Shown piece by piece: positions 1 through 5,156 of a stretch of DNA of 5,156 bases. Numbering within the stretch: the first letter of the stretch is position 1; the number at the start of each line of letters is the position of its first letter. The position numbers and the translations under genes were made by a program. Origin of the DNA: Syntrophaceae bacterium (GTDB taxonomy: Bacteria; Desulfobacterota; Syntrophorhabdia; Syntrophorhabdales; WCHB1-27); NCBI GenBank assembly GCA_003165115.1, contig PLSJ01000260.1, forward strand, positions 239-5,394, in the 5' to 3' direction. The notes under the pieces were generated by a model. That model searched no databases. It was not told where the DNA came from and worked only from the letters and a program-made list of their open reading frames with translations.

Positions 1-72
1 CCCGCACCTGTCCGGGTCGAACGTGCCTGCCGCCCCCGACCCCTTCATAAAAAGGGTTATTATTCCGCACAT
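1..72 (-). CDS. Class II glutamine amidotransferase / asparagine synthase-like protein, N-terminal fragment
   Basis: Only the first 24 codons are present; the gene leaves the window at the left edge. The protein begins MCGIITLF. In the Ntn-type (class II) glutamine amidotransferases, such as asparagine synthase B, the initiator Met is removed and Cys2 becomes the nucleophile that takes ammonia from glutamine. The MCGI start followed by small hydrophobic residues is the hallmark seen here. The next residues include GTFDPDRC, in the place where family members have a variable loop before the RHRGPD block, which would lie outside the window. Beside a glycosyltransferase operon, such proteins are usually thought to amidate a sugar or other polymer precursor rather than to make asparagine. 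The ATG at 72 is chosen because Cys2 must directly follow Met and no other start in this frame gives that. No Shine-Dalgarno is visible just upstream. GlmS- or PurF-like identity is possible but less likely in this context. Confidence 0.6.
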   Translation of the reverse strand, partial: MCGIITLFMKGSGAAGTFDPDRCG

Positions 73-232
73 AGCAGCACTATATACATCGATTCCCTCA
101 TATTCACGAAATCTCCCGGTGATGTACGGACGTCCAGGCTACCGCCCCCGCACTCTTCGGTGCGTTTTCCCCGGACATCCCAATCTTCGCGCTGAAGCCC
201 TTTTCATCCGCCACGTATCAAGCGGTCATGGT

Positions 233-248
233 TACAATAAACGTGCCG
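233..248 (-). promoter_or_regulatory. Sigma-54-like (-24/-12) promoter for the amidotransferase gene
   Basis: Read on the minus strand, the sequence is CGGCACG-TTTA-TTGTA. The RpoN consensus is TGGCACG-N4-TTGCW, so the spacing is exact and the only mismatches are the first base and the C of the -12 GC, which is T here. The -12 mismatch falls at an important position and lowers confidence. Transcription would start near 221 and give a leader of about 150 bases before the ATG at 72. Repeated TGTAAAG boxes lie upstream, where an enhancer-binding activator would be expected. Sigma-54 control of exopolysaccharide genes is well known in several proteobacterial groups, but use of this site is an inference. 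Confidence 0.3.
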
Positions 249-444
249 TGACGCCCCTGTCCCCCGATAAAGGCGAGCGGCCCCGCAGACGTGCATTATC
301 AGCGGCAATTTCGCGTTTCGACGATATGTCGTTTCATGGGAAAACGTGAGACGGCTGTAAAGACTTTGTAACACATCTTTGCCTGATCCTCGAAAAGGCT
401 TATAAATAGAGGGACAAAATACAAAAATGCCTCGTTGCGCCTCC

Positions 445-473
445 TGTAAAGGTTTCGATACATGTAAAGGTTT
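445..473. repeat. Two 11-base direct repeats, TGTAAAGGTTT, 18 bases apart
   Basis: TGTAAAGGTTT occurs at 445-455 and again at 463-473 on the plus strand. The minus strand therefore reads AAACCTTTACA twice. A shorter copy, TGTAAAG, lies at 356-362, inside TGTAAAGACTTTGTAACA. All copies are in the AT-rich intergenic stretch, about 110 to 235 bases upstream of the sigma-54-like promoter. Repeated short boxes like this are typical of protein-binding sites, but no specific regulator can be named from the sequence. Confidence 0.4.
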
Positions 474-520
474 TCTACACCCCGGCAAGGTGCCTCAGGG
501 CGGGTTTCGTCGCAAAAGCA

Positions 521-562
521 ATCGGGGACATCGCGGCGAGTGCTCGCCGCCATGTCCCCGAT
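521..562 (-). terminator. Intrinsic terminator of the glycosyltransferase operon
   Basis: Two 20-base arms (521-540 and 543-562) are complementary at 19 of 20 positions; the only mismatch is C532 opposite C551. The nominal centre is the two bases 541-542, and in RNA the inner pairs would open to give a normal loop. On the minus strand the stem is followed by TGCTTTTGCG, a short T-run. The hairpin begins 33 bases after the stop codon of the last glycosyltransferase, exactly where an operon terminator belongs. The plus-strand side has no T-run, so it is best read as a leftward terminator. The short T-run is less than ideal, but the stem is very stable. Confidence 0.75.
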
Positions 563-595
563 CCTGTCAGGGCTTTGCTCCTTAACCCTTCCTGC

Positions 596-1852
596 CTACC
601 AGAGAGACAGGCAGTTTCCCATCTTTTCCACGACCCTGGTTCCCCAGTTCCGCTCCGCGATGAGCGGCCTCATCCTCGGCCAGCACCGCACCTTTGTGTC
701 CCGGAGCGGCGTCTCGTCGATCAGGGCCGCATACCTCGCGGCGAACAGGGCCATATTATAATTCGTTCGTATCTCCTTCGCGGCCTCCGTCGAGAAGCTT
801 TTCCACTTTTCGGGGTTTCCGTAAAACCCGGCTATGGCGTCCGCCATCAGGGAGACGCTGCCCCACGGGACCACGTAGCCGTTCACGCCGTCTTTCACAT
901 ACTGCTCGATAACCCCGCCGCATGAAAAGGCGATCGCGGGAAGGCCCATGCCCATCAGCTCGGCGAGACCGAGGCAAAACCCCTCGTGGCGTGACGCGAG
1001 GACGGTCAAGTGCGCGTTCCGGAGAAGCGAGACACTTTCGGGCCATTCTTTGTACCCGTGGAATTCGACGCGGCCGGATAGTCCCAGGTCCTCCACCATC
1101 CGCTTATATCGCTGCTCTTCGGGTCCATCTCCGATAAGGTCCAGCGTGAACGGAATATGGCGTCTTTCGAGGTCGGCCGCGACACCGATGAGGTGCGATA
1201 CGCTCTTTTGATCTTCTTCCAGCCTGCCCTGGTAGACGCACCGTATGGGACCGCCCCCGTAATGCGGCATATCCGTATCGGGAACGGGGACGCCGTGGGG
1301 TATGCAGCGGATGTCCGGCTTCCTGTGCGCCATTCTTTGTCCGAGCCTCTCTTCCATCGACGGGGCCGGGCAGATAAAGGCATCGACGATCCTCTCGTAG
1401 CTTTCGAGCAGGCCGTAATAGCTCTCGTCGTCATCATGACAGACCGCGACCACGCCGGTGGGAGTCCGGAGAGACATCTTCGCGGCCGCGGCGTAAGCGG
1501 CATGGCGGTAGTTGGGCACGAACAGGTCGAACCGCCCTTTCCTCAAGACCGCATGGATGCTGTCGATGTCCTCCTGGTCGGTTTTCGATCTCGGGATCAG
1601 GTGCATCGCGTGGGAAGCGGCCGCGAGCTTCTTTACGGCGGTCTCTTCCCTGGGCGAGGAGCTTTCATAGGTAATGATATGCACCTCGTGGGAATATCTC
1701 TTTTTCAGCTCCTCCGACAGCCGGACCGTGAAGACGTAGACGCCGCCGATGTGGTCCGTGAATATGGCGACCTTCTTTCCCTCCGGCGCGCGGCCCTCTC
1801 CCTTCATGACGGACGGCCTGTCCCTGTTTTCGGCGAGTCTTATCATGCGCAA
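596..1852 (-). CDS. GT4-type glycosyltransferase (GT-B fold), last gene of the operon
   Basis: This 418-residue protein has the usual length for a retaining GT-B enzyme that transfers a sugar from a nucleotide donor to a lipid-linked acceptor at the cytoplasmic membrane. The N-terminal domain begins near residue 27 (KKVAIFTDHIGGVYVF) and holds the glycine-rich loop. The C-terminal Glycos_transf_1 domain starts near residue 203 (IRCVYQGRLEEDQK), continues with LDLIGDGPEE (237-246) and RVEFHGY (261-267), and reaches the donor-site E-x7-E motif, E290 and E298 in EGFCLGLAE. This is followed by GLPAIAF and DGVNGYVVP. No signal peptide or membrane segment is visible. The start is ambiguous: TTG at 1852 has AGGAGG (1867-1862) at 9 bases, while ATG at 1846 forms an ATGA overlap with the upstream stop but sits 15 bases from it. 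I chose TTG because of the SD spacing. Sugar specificity cannot be read from the sequence. Confidence 0.9.
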   Translation of the reverse strand: MRMIRLAENRDRPSVMKGEGRAPEGKKVAIFTDHIGGVYVFTVRLSEELKKRYSHEVHIITYESSSPREETAVKKLAAASHAMHLIPRSKTDQEDIDSIHAVLRKGRFDLFVPNYRHAAYAAAAKMSLRTPTGVVAVCHDDDESYYGLLESYERIVDAFICPAPSMEERLGQRMAHRKPDIRCIPHGVPVPDTDMPHYGGGPIRCVYQGRLEEDQKSVSHLIGVAADLERRHIPFTLDLIGDGPEEQRYKRMVEDLGLSGRVEFHGYKEWPESVSLLRNAHLTVLASRHEGFCLGLAELMGMGLPAIAFSCGGVIEQYVKDGVNGYVVPWGSVSLMADAIAGFYGNPEKWKSFSTEAAKEIRTNYNMALFAARYAALIDETPLRDTKVRCWPRMRPLIAERNWGTRVVEKMGNCLSLW

Positions 1853-3090
1853 TGTACCTGTCCTCCTCCCGCATTATCGAAATGTGCCCTGATATCGCGG
1901 ACGACCGCGTCCCGCTCGTAGTGCCGCGCAACGGTCAGCCTGGCCGCCAGGCCGACGTCGGTGGCCAGGCGCTTCTCCTTCAGCAGCCGGACGCAGGCCT
2001 CCGCAAAAGAGGCCGCGTCGTCACGAAGGAATATTTCCTCGCCGTCCCGCAGCCCTATCCCTTCCGCGCCGACGGTCGTGGAGACGACCGGCCTGGCGTG
2101 CGCCGCCGCCTCAAGTATCTTGATGCGCGTGCCGCCCCCCGCGAGGATCGGACAACAGACGACACTTACCTCCCTGTACAGCTTTTCGAGGTCGTCGACA
2201 AAACCGAGAAATTTTACGTTGGGGGGGTTGTCCGCGAAACTCTCGGCGCGCTCCGGGAACGCGCCCGCGATGGAGAGGGTCGCGTCCGGCATCGCCGCCA
2301 ACACCCTCGGCCATATGTTTCTGATAAGGTGGTCGGCGGCCACCCTGTTCGGCGGATAGGACAGGGGGCCCAGGAAGAGGAGATGCCGGTTGTCGGGTAT
2401 CTCGTGGACGGGCGCGATCTCGACCGCGTTCGGTACCGTTGCCGGGTTCCCGCACCTGTACGCGGCCGAAAGGCAGTCCCTGTCGCGCTCCGAGCAGACG
2501 AACGTGGTGTGGGAAGAGCGGACGGCGCGCCTCTCCCAGAGCCGCAGGACGGGCAGCCTCAAATAAAGGAGGGGCTTGCCGCGCCACCGGGGAGGCTGGC
2601 TTACCGAGCGCGCGAACGCGACGTGCTCGATGTCGTCCATGTCGAAATAGATCGGGGGATGAGCGGTCTTGGAGAGCAGGACGGGTATCATGCAGGAGAG
2701 CCTGTGGACGAAGAGGATATCGGGCTTCCGCGCCAACAGGCGGTCGACGGCCCCGACCTGCGCCGCCTGGGCGGTCTGCTGGAAGGGAGGGCAGCCTGCA
2801 ATCCCCAGGGCGGGTGAGACATACTCCTGCCAGCGGCCTTTTACCGGCGTGGGGCGGGCAAGGTTGCACAGGTCGAGGTGGATGCGCGCCCCCCAGTGCC
2901 TCGCCAGCCGTTCTTCCATGTCCGCGACGAAGGCAGGGCTTATCGCCAGGTCTTCGTCCACGTAGAAAAGCATGTCCAGCTCGCCCAGCTCCCTGATTGC
3001 CTGTATGAACATGCCCATCCGCTTATAGATGCCGATGACGGATGCGTCGGGGTCGAGGGGAAAGGAGCGCGAGACGAAGCCTATCCTCAT
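1843..3090 (-). CDS. GT4-type glycosyltransferase (GT-B fold)
   Basis: This 415-residue protein is a normal full length for the family. The N-terminal domain begins MRIGFVSRSFP and includes KPDILFVHRL (122-131) and the conserved acidic stretch YFDMDDIEH (148-156). FVCSERDR (197-204) and VPNAVEI (219-225) form the linker typical of this subfamily. The C-terminal Rossmann domain starts at LLFLGPLSYPPN (237-248) and passes FLGFVDDLEKLY (294-305). It contains the donor-binding block CPILAGGGTRIKILEA (313-328), followed by RPVVSTTVGAEGIGLRDG. No membrane segments are seen. It should transfer a sugar from a nucleotide donor to the growing oligosaccharide; donor and linkage are unknown. The ATG at 3090 overlaps the preceding stop as ATGA and has GGAGGGG (3106-3100) 9 bases upstream. 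The frame is open further upstream, but only as a shadow of the preceding gene. The 3' end overlaps the next gene. Confidence 0.92.
   Translation of the reverse strand: MRIGFVSRSFPLDPDASVIGIYKRMGMFIQAIRELGELDMLFYVDEDLAISPAFVADMEERLARHWGARIHLDLCNLARPTPVKGRWQEYVSPALGIAGCPPFQQTAQAAQVGAVDRLLARKPDILFVHRLSCMIPVLLSKTAHPPIYFDMDDIEHVAFARSVSQPPRWRGKPLLYLRLPVLRLWERRAVRSSHTTFVCSERDRDCLSAAYRCGNPATVPNAVEIAPVHEIPDNRHLLFLGPLSYPPNRVAADHLIRNIWPRVLAAMPDATLSIAGAFPERAESFADNPPNVKFLGFVDDLEKLYREVSVVCCPILAGGGTRIKILEAAAHARPVVSTTVGAEGIGLRDGEEIFLRDDAASFAEACVRLLKEKRLATDVGLAARLTVARHYERDAVVRDIRAHFDNAGGGQVHCA
1862..1867 (-). promoter_or_regulatory. Shine-Dalgarno AGGAGG that decides the start of the last glycosyltransferase
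   Basis: A perfect AGGAGG lies inside the 3' end of the preceding gene. It is 9 bases from TTG at 1852 and 15 bases from ATG at 1846, so it favours the TTG start. It also gives this gene its own initiation signal in addition to any coupling with the upstream stop. Confidence 0.55.
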
Positions 3091-4010
3091 GCGGCCCGGC
3101 CCCTCCGGCCGCATCCCTGGAGCATGCCCCACGATTTGCTGGCCTCCTTCAGGTCGTCTATCCATACGTCGGACGTGCGGAAGAGCCTGTTGACCTGGTA
3201 GACGAGCCTGTCCTGGATCGTCCTTCTGACGAGCCAGCGGGGATAACCGAAAAGCGTGGGGAAATCGGATTTCGCTCCGCTGCCCGCCAGGTATAACCCC
3301 TCCCCGTGAAAATACCGTTTCAGGTAGGAGACCTCCTGTCTTGCCCGCGGAATGAAATGGCTGACCTTCGCCCCCGGCACCCAGATGCCCGTGAGCCCGT
3401 CCCGGAACATGGCGCGCATGACCATGACTTCCTCGTAGCCCATCATGTTTCCGCCTTTCCTCCCCAGGGCCGGGTCGTAGGGATAGCGCTTCTGCGCCGA
3501 CAAGCGGACCGCGTAGTTGGCGCCGTAAGGAAGGCTGTCGCTGGTGAGGGGGACGGGGCGGGGCCCCAGGTCGCACACGGCATAGGCGTTTGCCACCTTG
3601 CGCCACGAGGACTTGAGCCATCGCGGAGGCGTGCCTTCGAACAGAGGGGCGATCGGGCCGCCGAAGATGGCGGTGTCGGGACTGCGCTCGATGGCGGCCA
3701 CGTAGGCCGCGACCCAGTCCGTATCGACAAGCACGTCGTCGTCCGTCCAGAGCAGGTAATCGCCCGACGCGGACGTGACGGCCCTGTTTCTCGCGTGGGA
3801 GAGTCCGGGGCTCGGTTCGAAGACCGCCCTGACGGGCAGCGCGCCCGCATGGCTACGGACCACCTCTTCGGTATTGTCCGTGCAATTATTGTTGATGACC
3901 AGGATCTCCCACCCGGTCCCCGTCGGGATGCGCAGGCGGCGCATGGCCGTCAGTGTCATATCGAGGAGATGCGCCCTGTTCCATGTGCAGACGGCGACGC
4001 TGATCTTCAT
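3087..4010 (-). CDS. GT2 family glycosyltransferase (GT-A fold)
   Basis: This 307-residue inverting-type transferase begins MKISVAVCTWNR, the classic GT2 N-terminus. The nucleotide-binding strand reads WEILVINNNCTD (34-45), followed by PGLSHARNRAV (68-78) and the metal-binding WTDDDVLVD with D90-D92. A middle section with YGANYAVR and MGYEEVMVMR carries the acidic residues expected of the acceptor/catalytic region. Next comes the motif HFIPRARQEVSYLKRYFHGEG, common at the C-terminus of this clade. NNNC replaces the more usual DNNS. The protein looks soluble or peripheral, with no convincing membrane helix. The ATG at 4010 overlaps the upstream stop as ATGA and has GGGGGTGAG (4022-4014) just upstream, a strong ribosome site, so the longer open frame upstream is not used. 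It probably adds one sugar of the repeat unit; specificity is unknown. Confidence 0.92.
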   Translation of the reverse strand: MKISVAVCTWNRAHLLDMTLTAMRRLRIPTGTGWEILVINNNCTDNTEEVVRSHAGALPVRAVFEPSPGLSHARNRAVTSASGDYLLWTDDDVLVDTDWVAAYVAAIERSPDTAIFGGPIAPLFEGTPPRWLKSSWRKVANAYAVCDLGPRPVPLTSDSLPYGANYAVRLSAQKRYPYDPALGRKGGNMMGYEEVMVMRAMFRDGLTGIWVPGAKVSHFIPRARQEVSYLKRYFHGEGLYLAGSGAKSDFPTLFGYPRWLVRRTIQDRLVYQVNRLFRTSDVWIDDLKEASKSWGMLQGCGRRGRAA

Positions 4011-5011
4011 GGTCTCACCCCCACTACGCGGCCCGCCAGGTATCCGATCCTGGATGAGGCGCCTCTCAGGATCCCCTGGAGCATTCTTCTCTGGTACCTC
4101 GTCGATTCCCGTTGTCTCATTCTTCCTCCCATGGCCCTCACTATCGAGGAGATGTCCCAGTATGCGAGGCGCGCGACCGTCAGGTCCCCAGCCAGGACGT
4201 GCTTGCAGTAAAACGATCCGCGTCCCATCCAATAATGGCGCTCCAGGGCTTCGATCGCGTTTTCCGTCTTCCGCCCGTGGTTGTGATAGACGAGGGGTAT
4301 CGGGGAGTAGGCGATCTTGAAGCCTTTCCTGTACGTCCTGTATACCATGTCCGCGTCCTCAGCTTCCGCCCCGCTCTTGCTTCCGGGGCTCAATGCCGTG
4401 TCGTACATGCCGACCGTCTCGAAAACCTCTCTCTTAAAGGCCATGTTGGCGCCTATGACCAGCGGGTCGAAGAACAACCGCGTCGGTGAAAAGACCGCCC
4501 TTTCCCTGTAGAGGGAGATGGTCATGGCCCTGTCGTTCTTGTTGTAGAGCTCGATCCTTCCGCTGAGGACGGCCAGGTCCGGGTCCGAGTCATATTCCCT
4601 CATGATGCACGAGATCCAGTGGGGGTCGACGATGCAGTCGTCGTCCGTGAAGGCGATGATCCGGCCCTGCGAGCGGCGGATGCCCGTATTGAGGGCATAC
4701 GACTTTCCCCGCCCTTTTTCGAAGAAGAACCTGAACCTCCGGGGGTCGGCCTCGACGTAGGGATCGACGGCTTTTCGCGTGGCGTCGGTCGAGTTGTTCC
4801 CGATGACCAGCACCTCCCAGCGCAGCCCCTCCGGGACAGCGAGGCTCTGGAGGCTCGCGAGCAGGTTGGACATGCCCTCGGGCCGGTCGTGGGTGCAGAT
4901 GATGATGCTGACGTCCATGTCCGGGCGGCCGCGCCCGTCCGGCATGGCCGCGTTCCCGGGGACCGGCGCTTGATGCGGGTGAGTCGTCAGAAGATTCTGT
5001 TGAGTGCTCAT
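4007..5011 (-). CDS. GT2 family glycosyltransferase (GT-A fold)
   Basis: This 334-residue protein has a core beginning at residue 32 (MDVSIIICTHDRPEG). WEVLVIGNNSTD (65-76) forms the nucleotide-binding region, GRGKSYALNTGI (100-111) follows, and AFTDDDCIVDPHW holds the metal-binding acidic run at 123-125. LVIGANMAFKREVF and AEAEDADMVYRTYRKG supply the acceptor-side and catalytic acidic residues, as in other GT2 enzymes of polysaccharide loci. Before the core is a 31-residue extension rich in Q, H, P and G. The ATG at 5011 is favoured because it overlaps the upstream stop as ATGA and has GGGG 9 bases upstream. GTG at 5026 has no ribosome site, but ATG at 4918, right at the domain edge, remains possible. 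No membrane segment is evident. It likely acts at the inner face of the membrane on a lipid-linked glycan; its sugar is unknown. Confidence 0.92.
   Translation of the reverse strand: MSTQQNLLTTHPHQAPVPGNAAMPDGRGRPDMDVSIIICTHDRPEGMSNLLASLQSLAVPEGLRWEVLVIGNNSTDATRKAVDPYVEADPRRFRFFFEKGRGKSYALNTGIRRSQGRIIAFTDDDCIVDPHWISCIMREYDSDPDLAVLSGRIELYNKNDRAMTISLYRERAVFSPTRLFFDPLVIGANMAFKREVFETVGMYDTALSPGSKSGAEAEDADMVYRTYRKGFKIAYSPIPLVYHNHGRKTENAIEALERHYWMGRGSFYCKHVLAGDLTVARLAYWDISSIVRAMGGRMRQRESTRYQRRMLQGILRGASSRIGYLAGRVVGVRP
4014..4022 (-). promoter_or_regulatory. Shine-Dalgarno GGGGGTGAG for the second GT2 gene
   Basis: GGGGGTGAG ends 3 bases before the ATG at 4010 and closely matches the anti-SD complement GGAGGTGA. 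It lies inside the last codons of the preceding gene and settles the start at 4010 rather than at an upstream in-frame codon. Confidence 0.6.
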
Positions 5012-5156
5012 CCCGCCAGGCCCCACTGACGCCAGAGCGTCTCGGCGGTCCGCTTCGGGTTCAACGCCGCGTCGAGGAGGACCCCGAGGCTGCGCAGGGC
5101 GACGCGGGGAAAGGAAATTCGCTGGCCGACGGCGGCAAGGCCCTGTTCGTGGAATT
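5008..5156 (-). CDS. C-terminal fragment of an upstream operon gene, possibly a GT2 glycosyltransferase
   Basis: An open frame enters from the right edge and ends at TGA 5010-5008, giving 48 residues from the first whole codon. It begins FHEQGLAAVGQR and ends ETLWRQWGLAG. FHEQGLAAVG resembles the YFHGEGLYLAG segment near the C-terminus of the GT2 encoded at 3087-4010, where it follows the HFIPRAR motif. This fragment may therefore be the tail of a related transferase. The stop overlaps the next ATG as ATGA, the same spacing seen at the other junctions, which supports it as a genuine operon member. The fragment is too short to name the family with confidence. Confidence 0.65.
   Translation of the reverse strand, partial: FHEQGLAAVGQRISFPRVALRSLGVLLDAALNPKRTAETLWRQWGLAG

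Larger units (their letters stand above)
73..520. other. Intergenic regulatory region between the glycosyltransferase operon and the amidotransferase gene
   Basis: No convincing gene is seen here. Open frames exist on both strands, but they lack family resemblance, have poor composition and start sites, and those on the plus strand run antisense into the amidotransferase start. The region is clearly more AT-rich than the genes, especially around 356-480. It contains a sigma-54-like promoter facing left (248-233), copies of TGTAAAG at 356, 445 and 463, and a TATAAATAG patch on the plus strand (401-409). It also contains a small stem-loop at 149-164 (CGCAC / GTGCG around a 6-base loop). The most economical reading is the promoter and 5' leader of the amidotransferase gene. 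Confidence 0.6.

Noticed and set aside
41..56. Small inverted repeat CCCTT / AAGGG
   Set aside because: Five pairs only, and it lies inside the first codons of the amidotransferase gene; likely chance.
149..168. Stem-loop CGCAC / GTGCG followed by TTTT on the plus strand, like a terminator
   Set aside because: The stem has only five Watson-Crick pairs, and no plus-strand gene would end here. It may simply be a small hairpin in the leader of the amidotransferase mRNA.
319..331. Imperfect palindrome CGACGATATGTCG as a possible operator
   Set aside because: Only four matching bases per arm; too weak to report alone.
23..349. Plus-strand open frame (108 codons) in the intergenic region
   Set aside because: No SD at its GTG, no recognisable motif, and it is antisense to the MCGII amidotransferase start and its probable promoter.
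204..553. Minus-strand open frames between the terminator and the amidotransferase gene
   Set aside because: They run through AT-rich regulatory DNA, have Arg/Cys/Tyr-rich translations with no motif, and one overlaps the terminator stem.
1157..1921. Long plus-strand open frame (254 codons) antisense to the last glycosyltransferase
   Set aside because: It mirrors a clear GT4 gene on the other strand. Long antisense frames are expected in GC-rich coding DNA, and the translation shows no family motif.
1852..2817. Long plus-strand open frame (321 codons) antisense to the first GT4 gene
   Set aside because: Arg/Gly/Asp-rich translation without recognisable domains, opposite a gene with complete GT4 motifs.
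3306..4211. Long plus-strand open frame (301 codons) antisense to the GT2 genes
   Set aside because: It spans the junction of two well-supported minus-strand genes and has low-complexity Arg/Asp/Pro-rich composition.
1..5156. CRISPR arrays, tRNA or rRNA genes, insertion sequences, attachment sites
   Set aside because: No regularly spaced repeats, no cloverleaf or rRNA-like segments, and no transposase or integrase reading frames were seen on either strand.

Overview
The window is a stretch of bacterial polysaccharide biosynthesis DNA in which every gene I can support lies on the minus strand, so transcription runs from right to left. The sequence is GC-rich, with high-GC third codon positions, AGG/AGA used alongside CGC/CGG, recognisable Shine-Dalgarno (SD) sites and an intrinsic terminator. 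The protein styles and a sigma-54-like promoter suggest a Gram-negative bacterium of the Desulfobacterota/Proteobacteria kind. This placement is an inference from style; no taxonomic marker gene is present, and an archaeal methanogen cannot be strictly excluded.

Layout in transcription order: (1) 5156-5008, the C-terminal end of a gene cut by the right edge, possibly another family 2 glycosyltransferase; (2) 5011-4007, a GT2 glycosyltransferase; (3) 4010-3087, a second GT2 glycosyltransferase; (4) 3090-1843, a GT4-type (GT-B fold) glycosyltransferase; (5) 1852-596, a second GT4-type glycosyltransferase. All four junctions contain an ATGA stop/start overlap, so this is a tightly coupled operon. 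It ends in a strong hairpin terminator at 562-521. After a roughly 450-base regulatory region with no convincing gene, (6) a new minus-strand gene starts at 72 and runs off the left edge. Its first residues, MCGIITLF, mark it as a class II glutamine amidotransferase of the asparagine synthase type.

Together these genes look like the sugar-assembly part of an exopolysaccharide, capsule or O-antigen locus. The glycosyltransferases would add successive sugars to a lipid-linked oligosaccharide. The amidotransferase would amidate a sugar acid or another precursor, as AsnB-like proteins in such loci are thought to do. No flippase, polymerase, exosortase or export gene lies in the window, so the polymer type cannot be fixed.

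The least explained part is the intergenic region 73-520. It holds a good sigma-54-like -24/-12 match facing the amidotransferase gene, repeated TGTAAAG boxes upstream of it, a possible short reading frame overlapping the amidotransferase start, and a promoter-like AT-rich patch on the plus strand followed by a 52-codon cysteine-rich open frame. I found no clear evidence of a wholly new system; the regulatory region is the best place to look.
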